From Dyadobacter sp. SG02 (GTDB taxonomy: Bacteria; Bacteroidota; Bacteroidia; Cytophagales; Spirosomataceae), in contig NZ_FNYL01000007.1 in the NCBI RefSeq assembly GCF_900109045.1, positions 248,001-312,000 of the forward strand: a stretch of 64,000 nucleotides of DNA, read 5' to 3'. Shown here in pieces: positions 15,744 through 25,400 of the stretch (position 1 is its first letter; every line of letters begins with the position of its first letter). The notes below the pieces were generated by a model, which worked only from the letters and a program-made list of their open reading frames with translations, was not told the origin of the DNA and made no database searches. The position numbers were made by a program, and so were the translations under genes.

Positions 15744-16850
15744 CTAGTTGAACCGTTGCTTCCCGCCCGACTTGGCCGGGTGCTGGCTTTCGGATGGTTG
15801 TGGCTTCGAGACCAATGCATTCTTCTCCATATCGGCGTTGAAAATGCGGAACCTCGATATATCACAGGCCAGGTACAGCGCTTGGAGCAAAGAGCCGGGT
15901 TCTGCGATGTTTTTGCCGGCAATATTGTACGCTGTGCCGTGGTCGGGTGAGGTGCGCACGGCCGAAAGTCCGGCGGTAAAGTTTACGCCTTCGTTGAATG
16001 CCAGTGTTTTAAATGGAATCAGGCCCTGGTCGTGGTACATAGCAAGTACGGCGTCGTATTGGCGGTAAGTACCTGCCGCAAAGAAGCCGTCGGCCGGGAA
16101 GGGGCCTACTACCAGGTGGCCTTTTTCCTTAAATTGCTTGATCACCGGCTGGATGATTTCGATTTCCTCCGATCCGAGCAAACCGTTCTCGCCCGCGTGA
16201 GGGTTCAGGCCCAGCACAGCCAGTTTAGGTTTTTTTATACCAAAATCCCCTTTCAACGACTGCAAAATCTGCTCGATCTTGGCCGAGAGTTTTTCCGCGG
16301 TAATATGCTCCTTCACATTTTGCAGGGGCATATGGCCGGTGAGCACGCCCACGCGCAGGTCGCCCGCGACCATGAACATCAGCGCGTCGTCCTTGCCGAA
16401 TGCTTCCGCGAGGAATTCGGTGTGGCCGGGGAATTTGAAATCTTCGTTCTGGATATTATCCTTGTTGATAGGGCCGGTGACGAGCGCCTGGATTTTTCCT
16501 TCTTTGAGGTCTTCCACAGCACGCTTCAACGAGGCAAATGAGCCCTGTCCGGCTTCCGCGGTGATCTTTCCGGGTTGTATTTCTGTCTGATGGTCGTGCC
16601 AGCAGGTGATTACATTGGTCAGTTTATGGTTGACCTGCTCGACTTTCTGGATACCGTGCAGGTTCCAGTCTTTCATTTCAAGCAGGTTGCGGTATTGGTT
16701 CAGTACTCTCAGGGAGCCGTAGATGATTGGTGTGCACAATTTTGATAACTGGTTCCCCTCTAATGCTTTAAGGATTACTTCCGGGCCAATGCCGTTATAA
16801 TCGCCTATTGTGACCCCGATAACCGGCTTATCACTCTGTTGTTCGCTCAT
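15744..16850 (-). CDS. pdxA: 4-hydroxythreonine-4-phosphate dehydrogenase PdxA
   Basis: A 368-residue NAD-dependent enzyme of the DXP-dependent vitamin B6 pathway, oxidising 4-phosphohydroxy-L-threonine. Signature regions are present: Gly-Asp-Tyr-Asn-Gly-Ile-Gly-Pro-Glu near the N-terminus, Gly-His-Thr-Glu-Phe-Leu in the middle, and the metal-binding His-Asp-Gln-Gly-Leu-Ile-Pro with Ser-Pro-Asp-His-Gly-Thr-Ala near the end. The ATG at 16850 is preferred over the frame opening at 16922, whose first 24 residues are not family-like. An approximately 35-residue C-terminal extension rich in Lys, Ser and Gly follows the domain. It is divergent from the dehydrogenase at 16946. Confidence 0.95.
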   Translation of the reverse strand: MSEQQSDKPVIGVTIGDYNGIGPEVILKALEGNQLSKLCTPIIYGSLRVLNQYRNLLEMKDWNLHGIQKVEQVNHKLTNVITCWHDHQTEIQPGKITAEAGQGSFASLKRAVEDLKEGKIQALVTGPINKDNIQNEDFKFPGHTEFLAEAFGKDDALMFMVAGDLRVGVLTGHMPLQNVKEHITAEKLSAKIEQILQSLKGDFGIKKPKLAVLGLNPHAGENGLLGSEEIEIIQPVIKQFKEKGHLVVGPFPADGFFAAGTYRQYDAVLAMYHDQGLIPFKTLAFNEGVNFTAGLSAVRTSPDHGTAYNIAGKNIAEPGSLLQALYLACDISRFRIFNADMEKNALVSKPQPSESQHPAKSGGKQRFN

Positions 16851-16945
16851 GTAGGTAAATGCTGTTCTATGTGTTCTCCTGCGTAATTCTGTATTACTTT
16901 TGCCGAACGGTTCAACCGGCAAGTTACAAAAAATCCCGTGCTACT

Positions 16946-17872
16946 ATGAAAATCCTGATCGCAGACTCCATGCATAACTCATTATTCGAGATGCTGGAAG
17001 AGCAAAAGTGGGAATACGATTACCATCCTGAATACAAAAGAGAAGACATAAAGAACGCATTGCCCGGTTACGACGGGCTCATGATCCGAAGCAAGACCTT
17101 CCTCGACCGTGAAATGCTTGAAAATGCCCGGAATCTGCGCTTCATCGCACGAGCGGGCGCGGGCTTGGACCTGATCGACCTGGAAGTGGCGAAGGAACTG
17201 AGTATCGAGGTATTTCATGCCGGTACCGGCAACCGCGATGCCGTTGCGGAACAGGCATTAGGCATGCTGCTGGCACTTTTCAACAATATACTCCGCGCCG
17301 ACCAACAGGTTCGAAACGGTATCTGGGACCGCGAAGGCAATAGGGGAGTGGAACTGATGGGCAAAACCGTCGGCCTGATCGGCTATGGCAACAATGGCTC
17401 GGCTACTGCGAAGAGACTGAGCGGTTTCGGCTGCAAAGTGCTTGCGTATGACAAGTACCGTGACCATTACGGCGATGCATTCGCTACGGAATCGACGATC
17501 GAAGAAATCCAGCGAGAAGCCGACGTTCTGAGCCTGCACATTCCGCTGACCGACATTACCCGTTACCTGGTAAATGAAGAATTTATCAGCGCTTTTGCCA
17601 AGCCATTTTATTTATTGAATTTATCCAGAGGTGAAGTGGTGAAATTAAAGGCGGTTACCGAAGCATTGGAAAGCGGTAAAATCAAAGGCGCCTGCCTGGA
17701 TGTACTTGAAAATGAGAAGATCGGGAAACTGACGGCGGAACAGCAGGAAGTGTTTGACTATTTGACAGCATCGAACCGTGTGGTGCTTACACCGCACATT
17801 GGCGGCTGGACACACGAGAGTTACGTCCGGATCAATAAGGTTTTGGTAGAACAAATACTAAACTGGCTATAA
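16946..17872 (+). CDS. D-isomer-specific 2-hydroxyacid dehydrogenase (phosphoglycerate dehydrogenase-like)
   Basis: A 308-residue NAD-dependent dehydrogenase. It has the split catalytic domain and Rossmann domain with Gly-Leu-Ile-Gly-Tyr-Gly-Asn-Asn-Gly (about residues 147-155), catalytic Arg in Asn-Leu-Ser-Arg-Gly-Glu-Val-Val, Glu in the Asp-Val-Leu-Glu-Asn-Glu region, and His in Leu-Thr-Pro-His-Ile-Gly-Gly-Trp. There is no ACT regulatory domain. It could be the serine-pathway 3-phosphoglycerate dehydrogenase or 4-phosphoerythronate dehydrogenase; the divergent pdxA neighbour makes a vitamin B6 role attractive but unproven. The ATG at 16946 is chosen because the conserved first strand begins there. 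Confidence 0.85.
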   Translation: MKILIADSMHNSLFEMLEEQKWEYDYHPEYKREDIKNALPGYDGLMIRSKTFLDREMLENARNLRFIARAGAGLDLIDLEVAKELSIEVFHAGTGNRDAVAEQALGMLLALFNNILRADQQVRNGIWDREGNRGVELMGKTVGLIGYGNNGSATAKRLSGFGCKVLAYDKYRDHYGDAFATESTIEEIQREADVLSLHIPLTDITRYLVNEEFISAFAKPFYLLNLSRGEVVKLKAVTEALESGKIKGACLDVLENEKIGKLTAEQQEVFDYLTASNRVVLTPHIGGWTHESYVRINKVLVEQILNWL

Positions 17873-17880
17873 ACAAATAT

Positions 17881-17897
17881 GCCGACCAATGGTCGGC
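17881..17897 (+). terminator. Perfect hairpin after the hydroxyacid dehydrogenase
   Basis: GCCGACC-AAT-GGTCGGC, 7-bp perfect stem with 3-nt loop, eight bases after the stop and in the convergent gap with rplY. No strong T run follows. Confidence 0.4.
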
Positions 17898-17932
17898 ACG
17901 TTTGCATCTATTAGCCATGAAAAATAAAATAC

Positions 17933-18499
17933 TTACTTGCCAAGTGTACCGCGAAGCGCACGTGGGATTTCAACTGATGCGATCGGATTACTTGCCGCTG
18001 TCAATATAACAAAATTTTCAGCTTTGAGTGCACCAACCTTCACAGATTTTCCTAAATCCAGTTCAGTTACATCAACATTTACATAGTCAGGGATATTATC
18101 CGCAAGACCCTGTACGCGCAATTTACGCAATTTTTGGTTCATTTTACCACCTTTCATTACCCCGCTGGATGTACCTGTCAATTTAATAGGTACTTCAACT
18201 TTAATTTCTTTTCCGGGTACGATCTGAAGAAAATCCGCGTGGATTAGCGCATCGTTGACCGGGTGGTATTGTGTTTCCTGAAGAACGGCATTGTACAAAG
18301 TACCTTCGATATTCAGTGTAACGTTAAAAATATCCGGTGTGAAAAGCAATTCACGGAACAACATTGTCGGTGCATAGAAATGCACTTGTTCGTTACCTCC
18401 GTACAGCACAGATGGAACATAACCCTGAGCGCGCAAGTTTTGTGATTCCACCTTGCCGAGATTCGCTCTTTTAAACCCTACAATCTCAAGACTTTTCAT
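17933..18499 (-). CDS. rplY: 50S ribosomal protein L25/general stress protein Ctc
   Basis: A 188-residue 5S-rRNA-binding protein of the long L25/CTC form. The N-terminus (Glu-Ile-Val-Gly-Phe-Lys-Arg) leads into Val-Pro-Ser-Val-Leu-Tyr-Gly-Gly-Asn, typical of L25, followed by the TL5-type C-terminal beta domain (Val-Pro-Ile-Lys-Leu-Thr-Gly and Gly-Lys-Ser-Val-Lys-Val). It ends in Leu-Gly-Lys. It follows prs on the same strand with a 35-bp gap, a common pairing. Confidence 0.96.
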   Translation of the reverse strand: MKSLEIVGFKRANLGKVESQNLRAQGYVPSVLYGGNEQVHFYAPTMLFRELLFTPDIFNVTLNIEGTLYNAVLQETQYHPVNDALIHADFLQIVPGKEIKVEVPIKLTGTSSGVMKGGKMNQKLRKLRVQGLADNIPDYVNVDVTELDLGKSVKVGALKAENFVILTAASNPIASVEIPRALRGTLGK

Positions 18500-18534
18500 A
18501 AGAATTTTTATAATAAAGTTAAATAAAAGAAAAT

Positions 18535-19479
18535 TTACTGAGAATTTATAAACAATGAACTAATAGATTCGTGATCGCGGATCCGACCTATTGCCTTTGC
18601 AAAAATTTCTGCAACAGACAGCACGCGGATTTTTTCATTCTGTTGCTTAAGAGGGATTGTATCTGTTACAATCAGCTCTTCCAGCACCGAGTTGGCAATA
18701 TTTTCATGCGCCTTGCCAGACATGATCGCGTGTGTGCTGATCGCCCGCACAGACGACGCACCTTTTTCCATGATAATCTCGGCTGCCTTGCAAAGCGTAC
18801 CTCCCGTATCGATCAGGTCGTCTACCAGCACTACATCCATCCCCTCCACATCTCCGATCACCTGCATGCTCGCGATTTCGTTGGCGCGTTTCCGGTGCTT
18901 GTCACAAAGGATCATGTCCGCGTTCAGGAACTTGGCAAAATTCCGTGCACGTGCGGCGCCGCCTACGTCGGGCGATGCGATCAGAAGATTTTTGAGGTTC
19001 AGGGATTTGATATAAGGAACAAAAATCGAGGTTCCTTCGAGGTGGTCGACAGGCAGGTCTAGAAAGCCCTGGATCTGTCCGGCGTGTAAGTCTATGGTCA
19101 TCACGCGGTCAACTCCCACTGCCGTGAGGAGGTTCGCAACGACTTTCGCTGCGATAGCCACGCGTGGCTTGTCTTTTCTGTCTTGTCTGGCGTAGCCGAA
19201 ATAGGGGATCACCACCGTCACATAATGCGCCGAAGCACGACGGGCCGCATCCACCATCAGCAGCAACTCCATCAGGTTATCGGCCGGAGGGAACGTAGAT
19301 TGGATGAGAAAAACATCGCAACCCCTGATCGACTCCTCGAAACTTGGCGACAACTCACCGTCGCTGAATTTGCGCAACGTGTAGCCTCCCAGTTCCTTAC
19401 CATAATACCTGGCAATGTCTTTGGCCAAATATTCGGACTGACTCCCCGAAAATATTTTTACTGTATTGAATGAACCCAT
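18535..19479 (-). CDS. prs: Ribose-phosphate pyrophosphokinase
   Basis: A 314-residue PRPP synthase that transfers pyrophosphate from ATP to ribose 5-phosphate for nucleotide, His and Trp synthesis. Conserved regions seen: Gly-Gly-Tyr-Thr-Leu-Arg-Lys-Phe-Ser-Asp-Gly-Glu, the flexible-loop Pro-Tyr-Phe-Gly-Tyr-Ala-Arg-Gln-Asp-Arg-Lys, Asp-Leu-His-Ala-Gly-Gln-Ile-Gln-Gly-Phe, and the PRPP-binding Val-Leu-Val-Asp-Asp-Leu-Ile-Asp-Thr-Gly-Gly-Thr. The ATG at 19479 is chosen over a TTG six bases upstream. It precedes rplY in what looks like one operon. Confidence 0.97.
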   Translation of the reverse strand: MGSFNTVKIFSGSQSEYLAKDIARYYGKELGGYTLRKFSDGELSPSFEESIRGCDVFLIQSTFPPADNLMELLLMVDAARRASAHYVTVVIPYFGYARQDRKDKPRVAIAAKVVANLLTAVGVDRVMTIDLHAGQIQGFLDLPVDHLEGTSIFVPYIKSLNLKNLLIASPDVGGAARARNFAKFLNADMILCDKHRKRANEIASMQVIGDVEGMDVVLVDDLIDTGGTLCKAAEIIMEKGASSVRAISTHAIMSGKAHENIANSVLEELIVTDTIPLKQQNEKIRVLSVAEIFAKAIGRIRDHESISSLFINSQ

Positions 19480-19521
19480 GGCCAAACTAAAATTTGCGCA
19501 AAATTAAATAAAACCAGTTAA

Positions 19522-20097
19522 TTAAGATAGTATCTTTTTAAAAAAAATATAATAAAGCTGCACAACGCAGTACCCGACGAGCAGTCCGACCAGCGCTCCG
19601 ACCAGGATATCGAGCGGGTAATGCACCCCTACATATACCCGGCTATAAGCGTATACGAGCGCCCAGAGGAACAAAAACGCCATTTGAGGTATTTTGCTTC
19701 GCAGCAAGCTGAACCACGCTGTCGCCAATGCAAAACTGGTGGACGCGTGCGACGACGCAAAGCCGTAAAGACCCCCACAATCCGTCACGTGGTGCATGAC
19801 CGTCGTGATTGTCGGGTCGTGGCAGGGCCTTAACCTCAGGAAATAGGGTTTCATGAATCCCGAGGTAACTTTGTCGGCCACAGCAACGGCCAGTACCACG
19901 GTAATCACGATCAATCCGCCCTTTTTCCAGCCTTCCGCCCTGATTGTCAATGCGATCAGCAGCATGTAAAGCGGTATCCAGGTGAATTTATAGGTAATGC
20001 AGTACATGACCGTGTCGAGCCAGGGCGTGTGCAGGCCGTTGAGCCATAAAAACAGCTCCTGGTCGATGCGGACTATGCTTTGTACCGCCTCCGTCAT
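19522..20097 (-). CDS. PAP2-family membrane phosphatase
   Basis: A 191-residue integral membrane acid phosphatase with about five helices. All three PAP2 motifs are visible: Lys-x6-Arg-Pro (Lys-Pro-Tyr-Phe-Leu-Arg-Leu-Arg-Pro), Ser-Ser-His in Gly-Phe-Ala-Ser-Ser-His-Ala, and Ser-Arg-x5-His in Ser-Arg-Val-Tyr-Val-Gly-Val-His-Tyr-Pro-x-Asp. Likely substrates are undecaprenyl diphosphate or phosphatidic acid/phosphatidylglycerophosphate; the sequence does not decide. Its start overlaps the trpS stop as ATGA. Confidence 0.92.
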   Translation of the reverse strand: MTEAVQSIVRIDQELFLWLNGLHTPWLDTVMYCITYKFTWIPLYMLLIALTIRAEGWKKGGLIVITVVLAVAVADKVTSGFMKPYFLRLRPCHDPTITTVMHHVTDCGGLYGFASSHASTSFALATAWFSLLRSKIPQMAFLFLWALVYAYSRVYVGVHYPLDILVGALVGLLVGYCVVQLYYIFFKKILS

Positions 20098-21071
20098 GAA
20101 CTGAAACCGAGTACTTTTCTCACTTTACCGATCGTATCCTGCGCAATTTCCCGGGCTTTGGCTTCGCCTGCGTCCAGAATGCCTTCCAGCTCTTCGGTAT
20201 TTTCCATATAATAATTGAAAATGCGACGTGGCTCAGCGAACACTTCCAGGAAGCATTCAAAAAGTGCCTGTTTGGCGTGCCCGTAGCCGTAACCGCCGTT
20301 CAGGTAGTTCTGGCGCATCGTCTCAACGTCGGTTTCACTCGCTACCAGGCTGTAAAGCTGGAATGTGATGTCGTTGTCCGGATCTTTGGGTTCTTCGAGT
20401 TGCTTCGAGTCGGAAAGGATCTTTTTCGTGATCTTTTTCAACTCGTTTTCCGGGAGGAAAATATCAATGTAATTATGGTACGACTTGCTCATTTTCTGTC
20501 CGTCGAGGCCGGGAATCGTCATAATGCGCTCGTCTATCTGTGGCTCGGGAAGTACCAGGATTTCCTCGCCTGCCAGGATGTTGAAGCGGTTGGCAATGTC
20601 TTTGGACATTTCCAGATGCTGCTTCTGGTCCTTGCCTACCGGGATGATATTGGCATTATAAAGCAGAATATCAGCCGCTTGCAAAACAGGATAGGTGAAA
20701 AGCCCCGCATTCACATCCGCCAACTTCTCCGATTTGTCTTTGAATGAAGTCGCATTGGCCAGCATCGGGAACGGCGTGAAGCAATTGAGGTACCAGGCGA
20801 GTTCTGTATGCTCCTGCACCCGCGATTGCCGCCAGAATACATTCTTTTGGTAATCGAATCCGAATGCGAGCCAGGTAGCGGCAATCGCGCGGACGTATTC
20901 GCCGCGTTCTTCGCCATTTTTCAGCGTCGTGAGCGAATGGAGGTCGGCAATGAAGAAAAAAGATTCGTTCTGAGGATTTTTAGAGAGTTCGATCGCAGGT
21001 TTGATGGCTCCCAGGATGTTACCCAGGTGAGGTCGCCCGCTGCTTTGAATGCCTGTTAGGATTCTGGCCAT
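20094..21071 (-). CDS. trpS: Tryptophan--tRNA ligase
   Basis: A 325-residue class I aminoacyl-tRNA synthetase charging tRNA-Trp. The HIGH-type motif is Pro-His-Leu-Gly-Asn near residue 15 and the KMSKS loop is Lys-Met-Ser-Lys-Ser near residue 196, preceded by Met-Thr-Ile-Pro-Gly-Leu-Asp-Gly-Gln. Length is normal for the bacterial enzyme. The 4-base ATGA overlap couples it to the downstream PAP2 phosphatase. Confidence 0.97.
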   Translation of the reverse strand: MARILTGIQSSGRPHLGNILGAIKPAIELSKNPQNESFFFIADLHSLTTLKNGEERGEYVRAIAATWLAFGFDYQKNVFWRQSRVQEHTELAWYLNCFTPFPMLANATSFKDKSEKLADVNAGLFTYPVLQAADILLYNANIIPVGKDQKQHLEMSKDIANRFNILAGEEILVLPEPQIDERIMTIPGLDGQKMSKSYHNYIDIFLPENELKKITKKILSDSKQLEEPKDPDNDITFQLYSLVASETDVETMRQNYLNGGYGYGHAKQALFECFLEVFAEPRRIFNYYMENTEELEGILDAGEAKAREIAQDTIGKVRKVLGFSS

Positions 21072-21087
21072 TTATTACTATTGATAC

Positions 21088-21381
21088 TTAGTTACTTGAT
21101 GTTGGTTTGCGGCGATTGTCCCAAAAGGCAATTAGATCGATGTGTTCTTCCTTTACCTTGTACAATAGTGAGCATTGTTTGGTAATGAACCCTTTACGCA
21201 CGCCTGGCCTCATTCGTGAAGCCTCGTACATCAAAGGAAATGCCGCTATTTGTTTTAGTGCATCCTTTGTTTTTCGGATGAATTTCCTGATCTGCCTTTC
21301 AGACCAATTACTTTCCAAGTGTGCGATTATGTCGGTAAAGCTTTCCACTGCTTCTGCCGTCCAGTGTATGGGTAAACTCAC
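21088..21381 (-). CDS. RelE/ParE-family toxin
   Basis: A 97-residue protein with the RelE/ParE fold signature: N-terminal Trp-Thr-Ala-Glu-Ala-Val-Glu-Ser-Phe, a central Arg-Lys-Thr-Lys basic helix and the C-terminal Leu-Ile-Ala-Phe-Trp-Asp-Asn-Arg-Arg. These proteins either cleave ribosome-bound mRNA or poison gyrase. The start is GTG at 21381, overlapping the antitoxin stop as GTGA, so toxin translation is coupled to that of the antitoxin. Confidence 0.85.
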   Translation of the reverse strand: MSLPIHWTAEAVESFTDIIAHLESNWSERQIRKFIRKTKDALKQIAAFPLMYEASRMRPGVRKGFITKQCSLLYKVKEEHIDLIAFWDNRRKPTSSN

Positions 21382-21599
21382 AGATATTTACTGAATTTTT
21401 TCATCACTTCCTCGTGAGGGATAGTCTCACCTGCCGCTGATTGTTTCAAACCGCGGTCTACGCTATCTTTCACATGATCAGGAAGTTCATCCCAAAAATC
21501 AGTGTATTCGAGCTTTTTCTGGATTTTTTCCCAATCCTTCATGGAGATATAAACACCAGTTCTTTCTCCCTTCTCATTCGACAAATACTGCACATTCAT
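21378..21599 (-). CDS. Antitoxin of the RelE/ParE pair
   Basis: A 73-residue protein immediately upstream of and overlapping the toxin. It begins with a short beta-rich segment (Val-Gln-Tyr-Leu-Ser-Asn-Glu-Lys-Gly) followed by Val-Tyr-Ile-Ser-Met-Lys-Asp-Trp-Glu-Lys-Ile, resembling small antitoxins common in Bacteroidota that pair with RelE/ParE toxins. The C-terminus (Pro-His-Glu-Glu-Val-Met) is the likely toxin-binding part. The assignment depends largely on the overlap. The ATG at 21599 is preferred over a TTG at 21608. Confidence 0.8.
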   Translation of the reverse strand: MNVQYLSNEKGERTGVYISMKDWEKIQKKLEYTDFWDELPDHVKDSVDRGLKQSAAGETIPHEEVMKKFSKYL

Positions 21600-21715
21600 A
21601 GCTATCAACAGGTTAGCGTTTTCCGGTAAGCATTAGCCTTTTCTTAATCCCAAAATTCGTTAAATTGAACCAGAAAACGTAGTAAATTTGAATTTTATAC
21701 CTTCACCAACGCGAC

Positions 21716-22387
21716 ATGGATTCTAAAACGCTGCACTTTCTCAGTCAATTAGCCGAAAACAATAACAGGGAGTGGTTTCAGGAAAATAAGAAACTTTATG
21801 AGGCCGCGAAGGCGGATATGGAGAAGCTGGTCGGGTACCTGATCACCGAGGTAGGGAAGTTCGAGGACCTCGGAAATATACAAGTTAAGGATTGCATGCT
21901 GCGCATTTACCGGGATGTCCGGTTCTCGAAAAATAAAGACCCGTACAAGAAAAATCTGGCCGCGGGCATCGGTCCGGGCGGGAAGAGTTCGGGGAAAATT
22001 GATTATTACCTGCAAGTTCAGCCAGGGGACCAGACGTTCCTCGGTGGCGGGATGTGGGAGGTGACCACAGAACAACTTGCCCGCTTCCGCCAGGAGATTG
22101 ACTACAATGCCGACGAGCTGAAGACGATCATTCACGAAAAGGAATTTTATGACTATTTTCCTGAAATTCACGGCGAAAGCCTGAAAACAGTGCCGAAAGG
22201 ATATTCCAAAGATCACCCGGAAATAGCGCTGCTGAAACGCAAACAACTTTTCTTCATGCATCGATATACCGATAAACAGGTGGCTTCCAAAGACTTCGGT
22301 GACCAGGTTTTGAAAGGCATTCAATTGCTGAAACCCTTTACCGATTATATGAATTATGTATTGTACGAAGAGGCGGAAGAGCATTGA
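21716..22387 (+). CDS. DUF2461/TIGR02453 family protein
   Basis: A 223-residue cytoplasmic protein of the DUF2461 family. The family's typical opening is clear: Leu-x-Gln-Leu-x-x-Asn-Asn-x-Arg-Glu-Trp-Phe, followed by Arg-Ile-Tyr-Arg-Asp-x-Arg-Phe-Ser-Lys-Asn-Lys-x-Pro-Tyr-Lys (about residues 62-77), and Gly-Gly-Met-Trp. The biochemical role of the family is not established. It lies 49 bp ahead of dnaE on the same strand and is probably cotranscribed. TAAATTTG at 21683-21690 is a candidate -7 element. Confidence 0.88.
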   Translation: MDSKTLHFLSQLAENNNREWFQENKKLYEAAKADMEKLVGYLITEVGKFEDLGNIQVKDCMLRIYRDVRFSKNKDPYKKNLAAGIGPGGKSSGKIDYYLQVQPGDQTFLGGGMWEVTTEQLARFRQEIDYNADELKTIIHEKEFYDYFPEIHGESLKTVPKGYSKDHPEIALLKRKQLFFMHRYTDKQVASKDFGDQVLKGIQLLKPFTDYMNYVLYEEAEEH

Positions 22388-22436
22388 CCCGACCCGGATC
22401 TGACAAGGCTGCCATACCCATTACAACCCATTTAAT

Positions 22437-25400
22437 ATGCAATTTTCACATTTGCACTGTCACACACAGTTCTCGCTGCTCGACGGTGCTGCCGATATCA
22501 AAAAGCTTTTCAAAAAGGCCAAGGAGGACAATATGCCCGCCGTCGCCATCACCGACCATGGTAATATGTTCGGGGTGTTCGAGTTTGTGGCCGAGGGGAA
22601 CAAGCAGGGTATCAAACCGATCGTCGGTTGCGAGTTTTATGTGGTGGAGGACCGGCATGTGCGGCAGTTTACCAAAGACAAAAAGGATGTCCGCTTTCAC
22701 CAGTTGCTGCTTGCAAAAGATGAAATTGGCTACAAAAACCTCGTGAAAATGTGCTCGCTGGGCTTCATGGAGGGGATGTACGGTAAATATCCCCGGATCG
22801 ACAAGGAGCTGATCGTGAAATATCATCAGGGATTGATCGCCACGACGTGTTGCATTGGTGCGATGGTCCCGAAAACAATCATTCGCCAGGGCGAAGAGGC
22901 CGCGGAAAAGGAATTCCGGTGGTGGTTGGATCTGTTCGGAGACGATTTTTACGTGGAATTGCAGCGTCACGATATTCGTGATCAATATATTGTGAATGAG
23001 GTGCTTATCAAGTTCGCGAGAAAATATAATGTCAAGATCATTTGCTCGAACGACTCGCATTATGTGGATCGCGACGACTGGAATGCACATGATATCCTGC
23101 TATGTATTAATACGGGAGATAAGCAAAGTACCCCTTCGGCCAAGGATTTTGACGATGACAAGGGTATTCCGAAAGGCTCCCGCTTCGCATTTTACAACGA
23201 CCAGTTTTATTTCAAAAAAACCAGCGAAATGCTGGAACTGTTCAACGACCTGCCCGAGTCGCTGGACAACACCAATGAGATCGTAGATAAAATTAAAACA
23301 CTCGATCTCCGGAAAGACATCCTGCTGCCCAACTTTCCGATTCCCGACGAGTTCAAGACGCATACGCTGTCGGAAATGGTGGGGAAAAAGGAGCTTACCG
23401 CCGATGTGCTGAACCAGTGGGAATACCTGCGGCACCTTACATTCGAGGGCGCACGCAGGAAATATGAAGTGGTAACGCCGGAAATCGAGGAGCGGCTCAA
23501 CTTTGAGCTGCAAACGATCCGGAACATGGGTTTCCCGGGTTACTTCCTGATTGTGGCGGACTTTATCGATGCGGGGCGCAAAATGGGCGTCTTCATCGGT
23601 CCGGGACGTGGTTCGGCCGCGGGTTCCGCGGTGGCGTATGCGATCGGGATCACGAATATCGACCCGGTTAAGTACGACCTTCTTTTTGAGCGTTTCCTCA
23701 ATCCCGACCGTATCTCCATGCCCGATATCGATACCGACTTCGACGACGACGGCCGTCAGAAGGTGATCGATTATGTGGTGAAAAAATATGGCTACAACCA
23801 GGTTGCGCAGATCGTGACTTATGGTACCATGGCCGCCAAGTCGGCGATCAAGGACGTGGCGCGGGTGATGGATCTTCCGCTGCCCGACGCGAACATGCTT
23901 GCGAAGCTCGTGCCCGATAAGCCTACCTATAATATGACACTGAACCGCATTTTCACGGCGCCGTTAGAAGGGGAGGGCAGCCTCATGAAAAAAGAAGGCA
24001 TTTCGCCCGACGAATTGGAAAATGTGAAGCGGATGCGCTCGATTGCATTGGGTAATGACTTGCAAGCGAGTGTTTTACAGGAGGCGCGCCGATTGGAAGG
24101 CACCGTAAGGAACACCGGTATCCACGCGGCCGGTATCATTATCGCACCGAGCGATCTGACGGAAATTATCCCGGTGAGTACGTCCAAAGACTCCGACTTT
24201 TTGATTACCCAATACCAGGGAAAAATCATCGAAGACGCCGGGGTAATTAAGATGGACTTTTTGGGGCTTCGAAACCTTTCGATCATTAAGGAGGCCCTTA
24301 GGATGATCAAGAACAACCACGGGGTAGATATTGTGATCGACGATGTACCGCTTGACGACCCCAAGGTTTTCGAATTGTTCCAACGGGGAGAGACCAACGC
24401 GATATTCCAGTTCGAATCCGACGGGATGAAGAAGTACATGCGCGACCTCATTCCTGACCGTTTCGAGCACTTGATCGCGATGAACGCATTGTACCGGCCA
24501 GGGCCGATCGCGTACATTCCTAACTTCATCCGCCGGAAGAACGGGCAGGAAGAAGTAACCTACGATTTGCCTGAACTGGAAGAATACCTGGCTGATACTT
24601 ACGGTATTACGGTGTACCAGGAGCAGGTAATGCTTTTGTCGCAGAAGCTGGCCGGCTTTACGAAAGGCCAGGCGGATACGCTGCGGAAAGCGATGGGTAA
24701 GAAGCAGATCGAAACGCTGAACAAACTCAAAGGCGACTTCATGAAAGGCGGCACTGAAAAAGGCCTCGACGCGAAGAAGCTCGAAAAAATATGGACCGAC
24801 TGGGAGGCATTCGCGTCCTACGCATTTAATAAGTCCCACTCGACTTGCTATGCATTCGTGGCTTACCAGACGGCCTATCTGAAAGCGCATTACCAGTCGG
24901 AGTACATGGCGGCGGTATTGACCAGCTCGCTGGGAAGTATTGACAAGATCACGTTCTTCCTCGAAGAATGTAAAAACCTCGGCATTACCGTTTTGGGTCC
25001 AGATATTAATGAATCGGAGCGCCAGTTTGGTGTGAACAAGAAAAAGGAGATACGTTTTGGTCTCGCGGGTGTGAAAGGAAGCGGCGACGCTGCGGTGGAA
25101 TCGATCATCGAAGAGCGCACGAACAACGGGCCATTTAAGGATGTTTTCGACTTTATGACGAGGGTGAACCTTCGGACAGTCAATAAAAAGACATTGGAGA
25201 GCCTCGCGTACGCCGGCGCATTCGACTGTTTCCCCGAATATCACCGGGCTCAGTATTTTGCTGTCGAGGCGGGGGAAACGGGTACCTTCATCGAAAAACT
25301 GATACGCTACGCGAACAATTACCATGCGGAGAAATCGTCGGCGCAGGCGTCGCTTTTCGGGATGCTGGGCGATAGTGGCTCTACGCTTGCGAAACCCAAA

